The notes under the pieces were generated by a model. It saw only the letters and a list, made by a program, of their open reading frames with translations, had not been told where the DNA came from and made no database searches. This document shows positions 39,163 to 51,665 of a stretch of 64,000 nt of DNA, piece after piece. The position numbers and the translations under genes are program-made. The stretch comes from Campylorhamphus procurvoides (Eukaryota; Chordata; Aves; Passeriformes; Dendrocolaptidae), in assembly GCA_013396655.1 (NCBI GenBank), contig WBMV01004889.1:604063-668062 (forward strand), in the 5' to 3' direction. The number at the start of each line of letters is the position of its first letter. Position 1 is the stretch's first letter.

Positions 39163-39480
39163 CTCTTCAGCCTCGCAGGGTCACAGAGCTGGCCCATACG
39201 CGTTCTCGGTGCAGCAGTGTACCATCCTGCCTACAGCCCTGGTCCGCTGCAACAGAACAGAATCACCGTGATACCGCTTTCCCAGCCTGGTGCGCCTGCC
39301 TGCCAGAGCCCGCAGCCCCCCACAAAGCCCGGCTCCCGAGCGATGCAAAGTAACTCCGTGCGGGAGGAGGAGCGCCCGAGCGGGGCGAGAAGCAGGAAGC
39401 TGATCTCAGCGGCGCGGGCAGCGCCGATGGGGCGGAGCGGAGACACCGACCGAGCCCGAGCCCGAGCGGAGCATTTTTTC
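39163..39480 (-). other. Predicted first exon (5' UTR) of a minus-strand gene
   Basis: The 3' boundary is set by the donor GCTGAAGAG|GTGAGTGCCG. The 5' boundary is estimated from the CCAAT and GC boxes. The exon is GC-rich and mostly 5' UTR-like: long frames crossing it stop before the donor or start outside it. An acceptor-like TTCTGTTCTGTTGCAG inside it hints at an alternative internal splice. Two ATGs lie near the 3' end. One opens a 14-codon upstream frame. The other (39197-39195) runs MGQLCDPARLK and stays open across the donor, so it could be the true initiator. The gene cannot be named because no downstream exon is recognised. Confidence 0.45.
39181..39225 (-). CDS. Putative upstream ORF, 14 codons
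   Basis: ATG at 39225-39223 in the good context AGGATGG reads MVHCCTENAYGPAL and stops at 39181-39183. It overlaps the start of the second ATG frame (39197). If transcribed, it would be expected to reduce initiation at downstream starts. It is a prediction from sequence only. Confidence 0.3.
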   Translation of the reverse strand: MVHCCTENAYGPAL

Positions 39481-39661
39481 GCTGCCCATAGCTCGGGCTT
39501 GGCAGCAGCACCGAGCACCACCGCATTACTCCAACACCATTGGTACCCCTCCCCAGGCACGGCCCCCACTGCACAGACACAGGTACCCGGCCCCCCGCCA
39601 GCCCCAAAGCGCCCCCGACCCTCCGTGCCGCGGGTGCCACGCCGAGCCCAGCTGGGAGCAC

Positions 39662-39685
39662 CTCCTGCTCCTGCTCCTGCTCCTG
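39662..39685 (+). repeat. CTGCTC hexamer tandem repeat
   Basis: About four units of CTCCTG at the edge of the CpG island. On the minus strand the units read Gln/Glu codons, which explains the QEQEQE run of an incidental frame there. Confidence 0.8.
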
Positions 39686-39996
39686 GGGGAACCTCCTACG
39701 GCAGGTCAAAGGCGACAGACAGGGGCATCGTCTAAAGGACTGAGCTGCCTCGTTCAGCGTGCAACTAACTTCCTTTGATGAAGTTTAAAACAAAACAAAA
39801 AAAGAAAAAGGGGGATTCTTCAGGGAAACTGCTTAAAGGAGAGGCTCTTCAGGCTGCAATTCAAACCGACACCAGGCAGAGCTGTAGCTCGACAACAGCA
39901 CCTCCCACCCCGTAAGAGTTTCTCTCCCAAAAACACACGCTAGCCCCACCAATGCCCCCCTTCCCAGCTTGTCCCCACAGGAGTTGTTACCCTCGA

Positions 39997-40010
39997 AGGA
40001 TTCGAATCCT
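39997..40010. repeat. Perfect 14-base palindrome
   Basis: AGGATTCGAATCCT is fully self-complementary, centred on a TTCGAA site at the flank of the CpG island. It superficially resembles a tRNA T-arm, but no tRNA surrounds it. Confidence 0.7.
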
Positions 40011-40189
40011 GCCTGGGACATTCCTGCTTGCCCTCCTGGCCTCTGCAGAACTGGACTGCACCTGCTGCTGCCCCCCGTCCCTCAGGAGCAAGGCTGGTTT
40101 GTATCATTAGGACAACCTCACAAACCCCACAGAAAACAGTGATACATAACATTTAAAGAACGTGAGCTTGGAAAACAAAGTGTCAAGGT

Positions 40190-43100
40190 AAAGCCAAAAA
40201 ATTACAAGTCAAGGCGGACTGAGTATCCCGAGAGCCATCAGACAATGTTTCCAGAGAATAATTAGAATCCGGAATGGGAAACAGTGGATCTTCCTAACAC
40301 ACAGTCAGGGTCTGATCTATACTTCTCAGTCAAAAGCAGACAATCACTGTGCATTTAGAGTTTTCCTAAGGGAGACCACGGAAATAAGCAGCAATACTCT
40401 GCACAGTTAGGACACTTGTCTTGCTCTCTTTCAGGTCTCAATGCTTTGCCCCATTAGCTCTGCATGGCAGGATTTGCAGTGTTTTGTACTGGTTGGTACA
40501 GAAGAGACAGAGGGCAAAAACAAGTAAATCAGTTTAAGCCAAGTTCTTACACTTTTGAAAATCCTATCTGATGTCCTCTACATTATACTGAAAGAGGCAA
40601 GGTGGCAAACTGATTTTATTTTTACCACTTCTTCCATATATATTTTTTTTGTCTGCTGAATATAGGAACTTGTAACACATCTAACTCATATTTGGAAGAT
40701 CACATGAGGAAACGCAGCAACTTCTAACAAAGCATTTAATGACTGCTTTGAAATTCACTGTGGCTTGTTCACTTTTTGACATTGTTTCAAAGTATGTCCT
40801 ATACTCAGTCTGCAGACAAATGGAAACAGTTCCACCTCTCTCCCTGCCTCTCTGCAGAGCCTGATGGCCTTCATTTCCAAGGCTGTGCAGACAGGACTCA
40901 TGCCTTTGTCTTCAGCCTTCCCAGTTCACAGCCTACCTTTGGTGACTGCAGTTACATTAACTCCTCAGGCTGCAAGTTGAAGGTCACTGATGCAGACATA
41001 CAGCCCTATCTACAGCTACTCGATGGAGCAGTCAGCTCTGACTGAGTGGATGCAAAGCCTCACTGCAGTAGTGTCTTCTGGTGCTGCAGGAACATGGAAA
41101 TAGCCAGGAGGAAACTAAAGACAGCCCAAGTCTCAGTATGCAGGACAGGCCAGCCAGCGTACGAGCAGCAACACACCAGATCCTATCCACCTTAATCTCC
41201 ATGCCATTTCTGCACTGGTGTCCCTGTGGTTTGGCAGCTTTAACCCTTTTCATTCATACAATGAGACACTAGTTTCGCTCCCAGGAGAACTTAATCATTC
41301 TTTTTGGAGAAACTATTAGCACTGGAGTGACATACAGCTGCTTCCTTACTAAGGAAACATAGCTTACAGCTAGAACTGTATCAGAACCAGGAATGCAATT
41401 TCTATACTCACCTGAACAGATCTAGGGAGTATTAAAACCAAGAATCCACAAAATCTGTATGGGATTTTGTGCTAGGGGTGGTGTGTGTCACATCAGACAA
41501 TGAAAATACAGGTGAAAATACAGGTAAGAGCTCTTTCTTAAGAGTAAACTATTTAAGAGAAACAGCAAGGATATTGCCAAAGCTTTTCCAACAGAATTAT
41601 TGTTACATAAATACCTGGCCTTCTCTTCAAATCAAAACCAACACTTGTACAGCATCACTCACAGCTCTGGGAGTCCACCACACCTGAGATAAATGAGCTT
41701 ACAAGCCCACCTCCAATCTCAGGGTTAGTCTGTGTATTTCAGAGAAGCTGTTTCCTACCTGCTGTATAGAAGAGAGATTCTACAACAGTGAGCACTGTTT
41801 CCCCCCTGCTTTTCAAGCTGATATTCAGTTTTGAAACACTTCTCAGTTCTCACAAATATCGGACAGGTATGCTGTTGCTGCAGTGTACAGTGCAGTCCTT
41901 ACGCTCTACTTCAGTTCAAGCACACATGCACAAGAGAGTATTTCATTAGATACAGAAGAGCAATCCCTGGCACTCCTGACATGACAGACAAGGACAATTT
42001 ATTCCAGCAACCTCAAAACAAAAAAAAAACACCAGAAGTCCTTTTTTCTTTTCTTTTTTTTTTTTAACTAAAGAGTACTTCTATCAGTCAATAAATATAA
42101 TTAACTAATTTATGAGATTAACTAACCTTGTAATTTCACTTAAGGCACATCTTTAACTTCAGTAATACACATCTTAACAACATCTGTTATTTCAGTCTAT
42201 CCTGATTCAGTAAGAAAATAGAACACTTTCTCCTATCTTTTTAAGTAACTTGCTAGTATATTTATTTTGCAAACAATTTTTAAGTGTTCTGAAACATGCT
42301 TCTCTATCAGCCCACTTCAGTCTTTTACTACTGAAGGCACTTCATCCTTAAGATGACAGGTCAAATAAATGAAAGGTTGAAGAGACACAGGCTAAAGTAT
42401 TGCACTGCTTTCAGTACAAAAAGCTCCATTTTTTAACGCTGCCTTTCTACGCAAGAAACTTCCTTGAGAAGCTAGACTAGCATCTGCTTGTACTTCAAAT
42501 AATTACTCTCTGCTTCTTGCCCCCTCAGGAGATTCCTTGACTGAGGTCAGGAAAATAACATTTTTAAATCAAAGTTTACCATTCCAATAGGATTTCAGGG
42601 GCAGGACTGTGACAGTCATTGTTAGGCAACCATTCTTCTCAGGGTGAAACAGTTTGTGCTTAACACTACCAAACAGTTAGACTTCTGTCATTATCTCTGC
42701 TGACCAGTGTTATTACCCTGTCCAGAGGTCTCCAACTTCAGTACAGATACACTGGTAGATGAGCAGTTTTTAACACTGCAGTCATTACTTCCTAAAGGTC
42801 AGCAAAAGTAACTAAGATGATCAGTCCATTGTTGGTAGGCTTACATTAATTTTTTGGGTATCTGTATCACCTACAGGACACTTTTTAAGTGTTTTTGTAT
42901 CAATTTTTTAAAAAGTTGAAAACCCACTACTTTAAATTGTGTCAGCTTTTTTCTTACAGAGAGATACAAATTTTTTTAAAGCCTGAACATAGTCATGACA
43001 AGGGATCATCCCTTAGCTGCTAGATAAAAACCTAACTCAGGAAGAAGACATGAAATAGGAAGCAGGGAACACCTACAAGTATACACACTCTTGTGGTTTA

Positions 43101-46100
43101 AACTCATTCATACACACAGTCCACTCACTTTCAGTCAAGCAGTTATTCTGTACTGTTTTAAAATTAATTTAAAGTTTTGTATTGTTTAAACTACAGCTGA
43201 CAAATTTCATTTATATGTGACAATTTCTCACCTCTCATTCCCTCCATTAAAGGCAAGTGGAAATTAGGCACCAAATTGTCTCTATATTTCTTTAAAACAA
43301 ATCAACCCAGAGATAGTTTGATAACAAATTTATTCACTCCATCCCTATATGCATCTACTCCTGAACTGACAAGGCAGGATGGCTTCTGGTTTGTTGTTCT
43401 GATACTTTATGAGCACTAAAATTACTTTAGTAAGTGACCAAGACAGAGAAGATCTAGTCAAAGAAGGTAGAAAGGGAAAAAGTAACACTGATTAATCCTA
43501 TATGGCTGAAAGCTTTTCCCTGCTAACCAGTAAGGAAATATAACAGAAGACACTGAAATTGATGAAACTAACAAACCTTTTTAGAGCATGTTTAAAAAAC
43601 TCTGAAACTTAACCTGGAAGTGACTGTCAGTGAAGACATCCAAACAACTACTCAATCAAATCTGCAATATCAGCATTCTGTAAAATTCACAAAAGAATTG
43701 TGCTCACTTATACATAGAGAGTACTGCAGCAATACTGATAAATTAGCATCTCCACTGAAGCTCCATACTTTATTCCAATCTCAGGAAGAAATAGAATATT
43801 AACCACTAAATCTAAGCAAAGTCACCACTCAGCTCAAAATGGATACAATCCCAATCCAATGCTTATATAACACTGCAATACCACACACTTAAAACAACAC
43901 TAAACAGACACATTAATTCATAAAACATCCCAGAAAACAACGTCAACCATCTGTGTATTCAGAAACAGCAGAACCATCATTTTTATGATTCCTGGATCTT
44001 AGCACTTTTTAGAAGTTGTATCAAATATTTTCATATATGCACACATACACACAAATGCTTTCTGCGCTATGCAGTACATTAAGAGCACACAGACAACAGC
44101 ACATTTCCATCATCAGAAAGCCACTGTCCTGTTACCTGCTACAGCCACCCACACATCACAAGTGTCAGGAAAAACTTCAGGTACAAACGTCATACCTAAA
44201 TAATGTACAAAATACCCAAGACAAAAATCCTACCAGAAGCAGCATGATGTCCCTTCTTATCCCTCCCCCACGCTGTTATCCTGAGAAGTTTAATCCTCGT
44301 TCTTCTCTGCTGTAGGTGGAAGGTACGTGGATACTACATACAGTGTGGCAGAATAAAATCCTAACACTGTTGCACCCTTTTCAGATTTACGAGAACAAGT
44401 TATGAACAATTCACTCACGCAGAAGTTTGCTTCTCACAATATATCATACATTACTTCTAGCAAAAACACTCCAGCACATTTCCAGTATCAAAATTTCTTA
44501 AAATTAGGACAGTTTTGTCCAGTTTTTTGCTTTAAGAATAATGAGAGCTGTTCTCCATGAGGTTAAAATGCAAAACACACTTTTAAAAAAGAAATTTGGT
44601 TTAGTACAATTTTTACTTTCTATCAGAAACAATTTATGAGAAGGACATGTATTTCTGATCTTTAAAACTACATAGTTTTCTCTCTAGATGTACTGATGCA
44701 AGATTTTGTAAGCATATACTTAAAAGACGTACAAAGATTCAAAGAGCAGTTGCAAAGAAAGCTATTTCACTCTACTAATTTGCATCAAGGTTTATGGTTC
44801 CTATCCTCCCTCCTAAGTGGAAAACTAACTGTGATAAAACATCAAGCCCAATTAGAAACAACCACTACACGCGACTATTTATTTGAATGATTTCCTTTAG
44901 AGTATGTGTTTTTACAGAATCCTTCAGTGTTTAGGCCAAATATTGTCATCTTTTCTGCAGGAAGATAAAAAACCCCCACTTCCTCCAGTTTCACATCTCA
45001 TTCCCTAAGTACATAATTGAATTCAAATCTTGATACATATAAAATAAATCTTTTAAATTAAATTTATTTTAATGAAATGCTGAAAAACCACTATGGTATC
45101 TTGACTTCTGTATTCAGGATACATTGTTAATTTTCTTCCAATTTCGGTATTAGCTTGCATATTAGAAAGCCCAAGTTTGGTACTAATTCAAATATTAACA
45201 ATTAAGATAGTGACCAAGTGCCACGTGAGACTTCAGCACCAGAACCAGAGCTCAGATTTTTTATGCTTGGTTCCACTGGTATCACATTTGCCAAAATTCC
45301 TTAAGTTTAGCTTTGTTTGGGGATGTAATCTGTGACCTGTTCCTTTTATATTTAAGGACCTCAAATCTGACAGACCTCTCTAGGCATTGGAAGAAGTTGG
45401 GGACTAAAGTGGGCAAGGTTTAGAAAACAGGCAATGACTTAAAGAAATGTGTTTTGTCCACATCTATGGACAGCTGGTGGCTGTGCCAGCCACTGCAGAT
45501 GAGATCAGTCTCTGTGGCAGCACCAAGTGAGGGAAGGAGCAAGCAGGGAGGAGAGGTCAGGTCCCTGCAGGTGGGTTGCCTTCCCGTTCTTGGCATATTC
45601 AGGTTATATTTTCCTCCATAAACATGCTTTCTGAAAAAGCAAGCAGGGCAGCAAACACAGCAGGAAAATAATTTTCATTCAGTTTTACTTAAGAGCAAAC
45701 TCAGCCTGACCTTTTACTGCCCTCATGTTGCTTTAACCTAGGGCTGCTCTCCCACCTCCACAGCCTCCCCTCCCACTCTTGCCCTCTGGCAGAGGGGGCC
45801 CAGGCACCCACCCTGCCCCAGGATGCCTGCCCTGTGACACTGGTACATCAGCACACACCATGAATTTGGCAACAGCCAGGCCTGGCACAGCCATCCCTGG
45901 GAAGCAGAGCTGCTAGGAAGGTGGCTGGCCCCAGACAAGGCCACCTCAGTTGTGGGCGAGGACAAAGGACTCCTCCCTGGAAACATGAGGAAGGGGGGTC
46001 ATGTCAGCATGAAAGCACCACGTAAATACACTACCCAACACTAAAATCCAGCAAATAAAGTAAAATTTTCAACTATCCCTGTGGATTTATGAGATGACAC

Positions 46101-46430
46101 CCAATGTTTAGCTGTTCTTTTGTTTTACCAGCAACTAATTCCTCCGAATGATTGCAAACAAATTGAACTCAAGGTGCTTCTGCAAAAGCAAAACTTTCAA
46201 ATTGCAAGCTCAAAGAAAATTTGCAAATTGCAAATTTTAAAAAGAAATAAACTATCATTTCATCTCCAGCAATAAGTGCTGCTTACTGTTTTATACACCA
46301 GAGCAAAACATCTTATCTAAAGATCTTACACCAAAGCCAGGTACGTGAATCAGTGGCTACTACATCTCCTCCAGAAGTTCCTATATTTTGTCTGCATACT
46401 ATCTAAAACGAAATGACTAAGTTTTGTCAC
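40190..46430. other. AT-rich unique sequence
   Basis: Six kilobases of sequence 5' of the minus-strand promoter. No recognised gene or repeat family. Contains a T-rich run at 42041-42065 and a GC-rich, CpG-poor stretch at 45740-45980 whose 82-codon minus frame has no recognisable domain. Confidence 0.45.
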
Positions 46431-46437
46431 TCAATTT

Positions 46438-46478
46438 AAAAAAAAAAAAAAAAGAAAAAAAAAAGAAAAAAGAAAACA
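46438..46478. repeat. A-rich tract
   Basis: Forty bases of A broken by single G residues; low-complexity sequence. No adjacent retrocopy or SINE body is recognised, so it is not assigned as a retroposon tail. Confidence 0.8.
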
Positions 46479-46946
46479 CCATTTTTTCCTCTGGTCTGTG
46501 GTTTTCTCTCCAGTGCTTGTGTGGGACCCAAAAGCTAAAAGAAGTTTTTATTATGCAACACTTCAATTTACTACAACGGAACACAAAACAAATTACCACC
46601 AGTCAAAATTCACATTTTGATTCAAACATGCAAGCCCTCCCCCTCAGAAAAAGCGTAACCCAAAACCAAATTATTTTTTTTACATTTAGGTTCGGTCACC
46701 AGAAGTCAATGCAAAGTACTGATTTATGCACATATAAATGCATCAAACCTCTTAATGAAGAAAAATCATACAGGTTTTTTGCATTCTAAAATACATCTGT
46801 GGGACACCACAGAAGAGGATGGATTTCTTCCTGCCACTCCAGCATGAATGCACAATTCCAATCTACATGTTAGCTGCCTAACTGTATAAATACAAACACA
46901 GTAACAGCATTAATATACTGACTCTTCTGTAATATATAATCAGGAA

Positions 46947-46969
46947 TTTGTTTGTTTGTTTGTTTGTTT
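46947..46969 (+). repeat. (TTTG)5 microsatellite
   Basis: Five perfect TTTG units plus TTT. Confidence 0.9.
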
Positions 46970-49900
46970 CTAAGTGACAGGAAGAAAAGGTTTATGACAG
47001 GCCACTTGTTACCAAAGGATGCAATGCCAGGCCCTTGATCTATGCAGAAGCACTTCAGTTGTTAGGGTTCAACACTGGCTTGCCAGTAACCCAAATTCTC
47101 CTATTCCTGCATTTGTCCTGCACTCCTTAAGTTAAACACAGTTTAGCAGTAAGAGTATTTACATGAAACCCTCATGCAGTGAAATGCAGTGGCTGCAGAG
47201 CTGACTCACTGTTGCTTTTCTACCAACACATTCTGAACTGCAACAGAGAGGTACAATTGCCCACGGGAGACCATAAAACTTCCAGTTGTTGCTGTTAAAC
47301 TTTAGAAAAGTCAGCAGTTGCATCCCTGGATCTTTCATCTAGCTGACCACCACTATTGCTCTCTAGGATCCTGCCTTTTGGGGTACAGCCTACGAAAAGG
47401 GAGGAGAACAAAAGCAGCACATGTTAGCATTGGTGCTGAAAAGACCTGAGAGTGGGAAAGTGCGTTCCTCCAGGAGCAAGAGGCTGCTGTAGCAAGTGAT
47501 CTGGTGGAGTTCAACATCTTCTCCGATGTTCACATTTTTGTCAGTGATTCCACTATCACAATTATCTTCTGCTTGGGTGTACATGTGGCATTAATGGCAT
47601 CACTTGTAAACCAGTGCAGTGTGTAAACAAACCACACAGACATACTAACTCCCTATCAATGGACACCTATGTAAATATCTAGCACAGTAGTTGTTCCATC
47701 TCTTTTTAAAATTTTACTTTTCCTATCAAAGATGGGGGGAGTGGGATGAGAGGGACAGGAGAATGTTAAACACATCCTTGATACTAAATGAACCAGCACA
47801 TACTAGATACAAACATAGATAACTTGGCCTCAGTGCTGACTTACCTCTGTATTTCACATATGTTCCCAAGGGCTGTAGTTTTCAATGACAGCTTCTTTTA
47901 GGAATGGCAAAAGAGCTGAGCAAAAATTCTACCCTGAGCACCAAAGGCAGTAAGCTCATCTTCCCCTGCTTTCCCCACTCCTATAAAACCCAAGAACAAG
48001 CCCTCTAATAAGCAGATATTATCCCCAACTAGTTTTCACTTTCAACAGCAACAAAACATATTATAAAAATAAATACCAAGTTAATTGAATAATAATTTCC
48101 CAAGAGAAAGTACTGTTTTCAACACCCAGTGCTATAAAAGAAATCCATAAACAGGATTTGCAGCCTGCTAGCGCAGGAGGAGTTGTTAGTGCAGCCCAAC
48201 CAGATTCTGCCTCTTGAAGGACCATCCAGGACCTGCCCTTGTTGCATATGGCACCAACTGTCAGCGACTGGACCCAAAGATTCCAGCTAGTTTTGGTAGC
48301 TCCTAAACACAGCAACCTGATTTGGACCAACTAATCGAGTGCTAGGAACTCTTAACTACAGCAGCCCAGCCCAGCCCTGCACGATCTAACCCACCCTTCC
48401 TCAATGCAAGTTAAATCAGCATGCACAGAGCTCCATGCTATCACTGCCAAACCCCTTCTGGTACTTGTTCTGCCTTAGAGGAAGCGCACTCGGGTAACTA
48501 CAAAACCACACAGACACACACTCCTAAGGTTTGAAATGATGCCAGGTTTTATCAACAGGCTGTGTTTCAAAATGCTACATTTTAACAAGGTGCTTCTAAA
48601 AAGTTGATAGTAAAGAATCTTTCCAGTTTTTCTTTACAAGACCCTGCATGCTGCATAGCCAAATCTCTACAGTTCAAAGTCCCTCAAATCAGACCTGGGA
48701 GGGATGCATAGAGCTCCTAGCTTTCCTAATAAACAGGCAGTATATATTTGCCTGTTTGTCTGCCTGGACTCTTTAGTGAGTTGGGCATTTACTACAGGCC
48801 AGTGATACCCTGCATTCCCAAGTTGGTCATGGAGAAGAGAAAGCACTCAGCGCCTCGGTAGGGGATCTGGTGGATGGGACAACTCCAATTGTCCCTGAAT
48901 TAACCAAAATCAACAGAACAGTTGAAACATTTAAGAGAGGGTTTGGCAGATAGTGCGGGAAGACCCTGGGTTTCCTGGAATAAGATACAGTGGAGAGGCA
49001 CATGCCCTGTGCAGTCCTAGTCACCTCCCACCTCTATTTCTTCTAGTAATATTGTGATTAATTTGGAAGTATACAGCAATTGCCATGAATTGCCAAACTG
49101 TTCAGTAATCTCTACCAGGTCTCCCAGTTCACTGTACTAATTTTACGTACACCAAAAAGTAGGTATCTCTCATGAACATTTATTTGTCACTGCTGAGAAA
49201 CATCTTCACCCAGTGTTCACTGTTCTCTGGAAAGCTACAACTCTGCTCAATATGTCACTACACACTCCAGAGCCGTTTTCTGTATTCAACCCGTGGTCAA
49301 ATTAAAATGAGCTGTTTACACTACTCCTTCCAACCCTGGTATTGTCATGATCACTGACCTTTTGTTTGTAGAGAAACTTTAGAGTCAAACTTTACCTTGA
49401 TACAGTATTCTGAACATGCACCAGTAGCAAACCCTTTGCAAGCCACATTAAGATCCATGCTTGCAGCACACAGAGAAGACTGTTGTCTTCTTTAAGATGT
49501 TCTTCCATCTTAAAGTTTGAAGCTGAATTTTTGAATCATATTTATATGCATGGGGTTTTTTTTTAGAATTTTACATCAGCATAAGTGACCCACTGCTGCT
49601 GAGCTGCAATGGGAATGAGGCATCTATCTCACTTGTGTGATGGAAAATTTCAAACATAAGTAATGACAGATATAGCTTGGTTTCTTTCAATAAGCACCAA
49701 CTGCTTAATAATTCACAGCTGACAGTAATTTAAACACTGATAGTCCAAACCCATTGGTACATAACTGTAAATTATGCACCTTTTCAACTGCAAAGAACAT
49801 ATTTCACTAGAATGTTCATCAAATGCTGAATCCCTGCTTAATTATTTACTTTCTAATAATTATTTTAGGATGTTTATGTAAGAACTAAAATTTCTTTCAA

Positions 49901-51586
49901 ATTACAGGCAAATGAAAGGTGTAAACACTGAAAATTACAAAATTTTCACTTTGAAATTACGAGTATCATCTGACTGCAGCCACTAAAACTACTCAGCTTA
50001 GTTCTAATCACCAAGATTTTTCTAAATTCCATGCATTCCTCCAAAGAGACATATAAAAATAAATGCTTCTGAAGCTCACATATACTGGCGAGATGATGGT
50101 ATATGCTATCCCTTTATAGCGGCTGCTGAGAATGCTCATCTCTATCTTGTCCTGTCACCCTTTTCACTAAAAAGGTGTAAGTATTTTACTGGACCAGTGC
50201 AACAGGTCTTTAAGTCACTACACAATTGCTTTTAGAAGTTCTTAAGTTCCTTCCATCATTAGTGGAAAAAATACTATTTCATATACAGGCACGGAAGAAT
50301 TTTCACTTCATTCACCTTGTATGGCTACTTCAGATATCCCATCACATACACTTAGAATCTTTTTCTGCATCATAATGACAAGGAACTGACACCAAAGAGG
50401 GATGGAAGAAATTCAAATTTCTTATGAGAGTTGAATTATTTTCTTCTGATATCTGTCTACTAATTCAGAAAACTACCTATTCTCAATTTCACCTTAGTCC
50501 TACTGAATTGCATTGCGTTGTCTGTCCACATAAGGAGCACTGTCCACATTCCCAAAGATACCTGCTTAATATTCATACCCGTCCTCTCATTCAAAACAGT
50601 AAAAATGGACATTTGCCGATTTAAAATAATATCTCATCACAAATCTCAAACCAACACTTTGTGGTCCACTGAATCAGAGACAATCGCTTACATCTTCTTA
50701 CTCTTTTTTTCAGTGTTACTTCTGCCAACCAAAGCTATCAATCCACAGATTCCTAAGAGAGGCCAGAGAGATTTTTCAAAAATTAGAGATTTGAAACTCA
50801 AAGTGCAAGGTTAAGCAAGCATGGCGATATAATTACAGGTCTCATATCACGCCTTTGATGAGACATTCTTGATCTTTACATCCTGATCACAGACTTTCAG
50901 GAAAGCGCTGACCATCAGCAGGTAAGTAGAAACACAAGTAAGAAAAAGAGGAACAAGAACTCCAGCAGCCTTAAGAAAGATTGGGGTACGGGGAAGAGAA
51001 AGGACTAAATTTCAGCCTTACGTTGAAGTACTAGCCAACACAGTCTTCCTAGTTAGGATAAGCGACATTAACTATTTCCAATAAGCCCCAAACTCTGGCA
51101 CTTTAAATGCTGTTTTGATTCTTCAGTTCCCAAATAAAAACACCTCTGCAGCCTCACTGAAGCTTCACTTCCCCAGTCCCTCAGCCCTGCTGCTGTGTCC
51201 CATCTCATGATCAGCATTCCCACAATGTCAAGGTGAGTTTGCAAGTTAGAGATGCTCACTGCTAATTTGTTAAAACTGTGAACCTCACGTACCACCAAGC
51301 TCCTTCATTGATTCATTCCTGTACTCCATTCACAGTGAGAATGCACTTTACAAGCAAATTACCACCACTTAGTGAAAATAAAGGTCCTGTTTTGTTGACA
51401 GAGTAAGAATGCTTAAACTTTCTGTTTTAAAGTAAGATTCTTGAGAACTGAATCTCATTCATTTGCCAAAATTATTCAGAATTCCAAGAAACACAAAAGT
51501 TGGTTTTCAAAATTTTGGCCTAACTTGCTTATGATCTGAATGCATGCAACTAGCAAAATCAGTTTATTACCTTTATTTTCTTTCAG

Positions 51587-51665
51587 ACCCCAGCTCTAGT
51601 ACAGAACAGTTAGCTCCTGCCACCTTGTGGGACTCCATGGATTTCCCTGGAAGCTTGTATCACCA
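51587..51665 (+). CDS. Candidate plus-strand exon, 25 codons, unidentified
   Basis: Acceptor TTTATTTTCTTTCAG is followed by 79 bases and a donor CACCA|GTAAGA. One frame is open (two split bases at each end), reading PSSSTEQLAPATLWDSM then DFPGSLYH. The other two frames contain stops. If the donor is not used, that frame ends at TAA just beyond it, so it could also be a terminal exon. Not recognised. It opposes the presumed minus-strand transcription, which lowers belief. Confidence 0.13.

Larger units (their letters stand above)
39120..39730 (-). promoter_or_regulatory. CpG-island promoter, probably firing on the minus strand
   Basis: This is the only strongly GC-rich and CpG-rich block in the window, densest at 39.30-39.66 kb. 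Elements: an inverted CCAAT (ATTGG at 39539-39543, a CCAAT box on the minus strand), a GC box GGGGCGG at 39429-39435, and GAGCCC tandem units at 39451-39470. There is no TATA box, as usual for a CpG-island promoter. The minus direction is favoured because a near-perfect donor (GAAGAG|GTGAGT) ends an exon at 39163 on that strand. No plus-strand donor of equal quality lies in the island; the best, CACAG|GTACCC and AAG|GTAAAG near 40184, are weaker. CCAAT spacing would put the start near 39.45-39.48 kb. Confidence 0.6.

Noticed and set aside
39217..39735. 172-codon plus-strand frame in the CpG island (and 112- and 148-codon minus frames)
   Set aside because: Stop codons are rare in GC-rich DNA. 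The products are Pro/Ala/Arg low-complexity, and overlapping frames on both strands are equally open.
39991..40020. tRNA T-arm-like sequence (GGATTCGAATCC)
   Set aside because: No anticodon arm, D-arm or acceptor stem around it, and the loop length is wrong. It is simply a 14-base palindrome.
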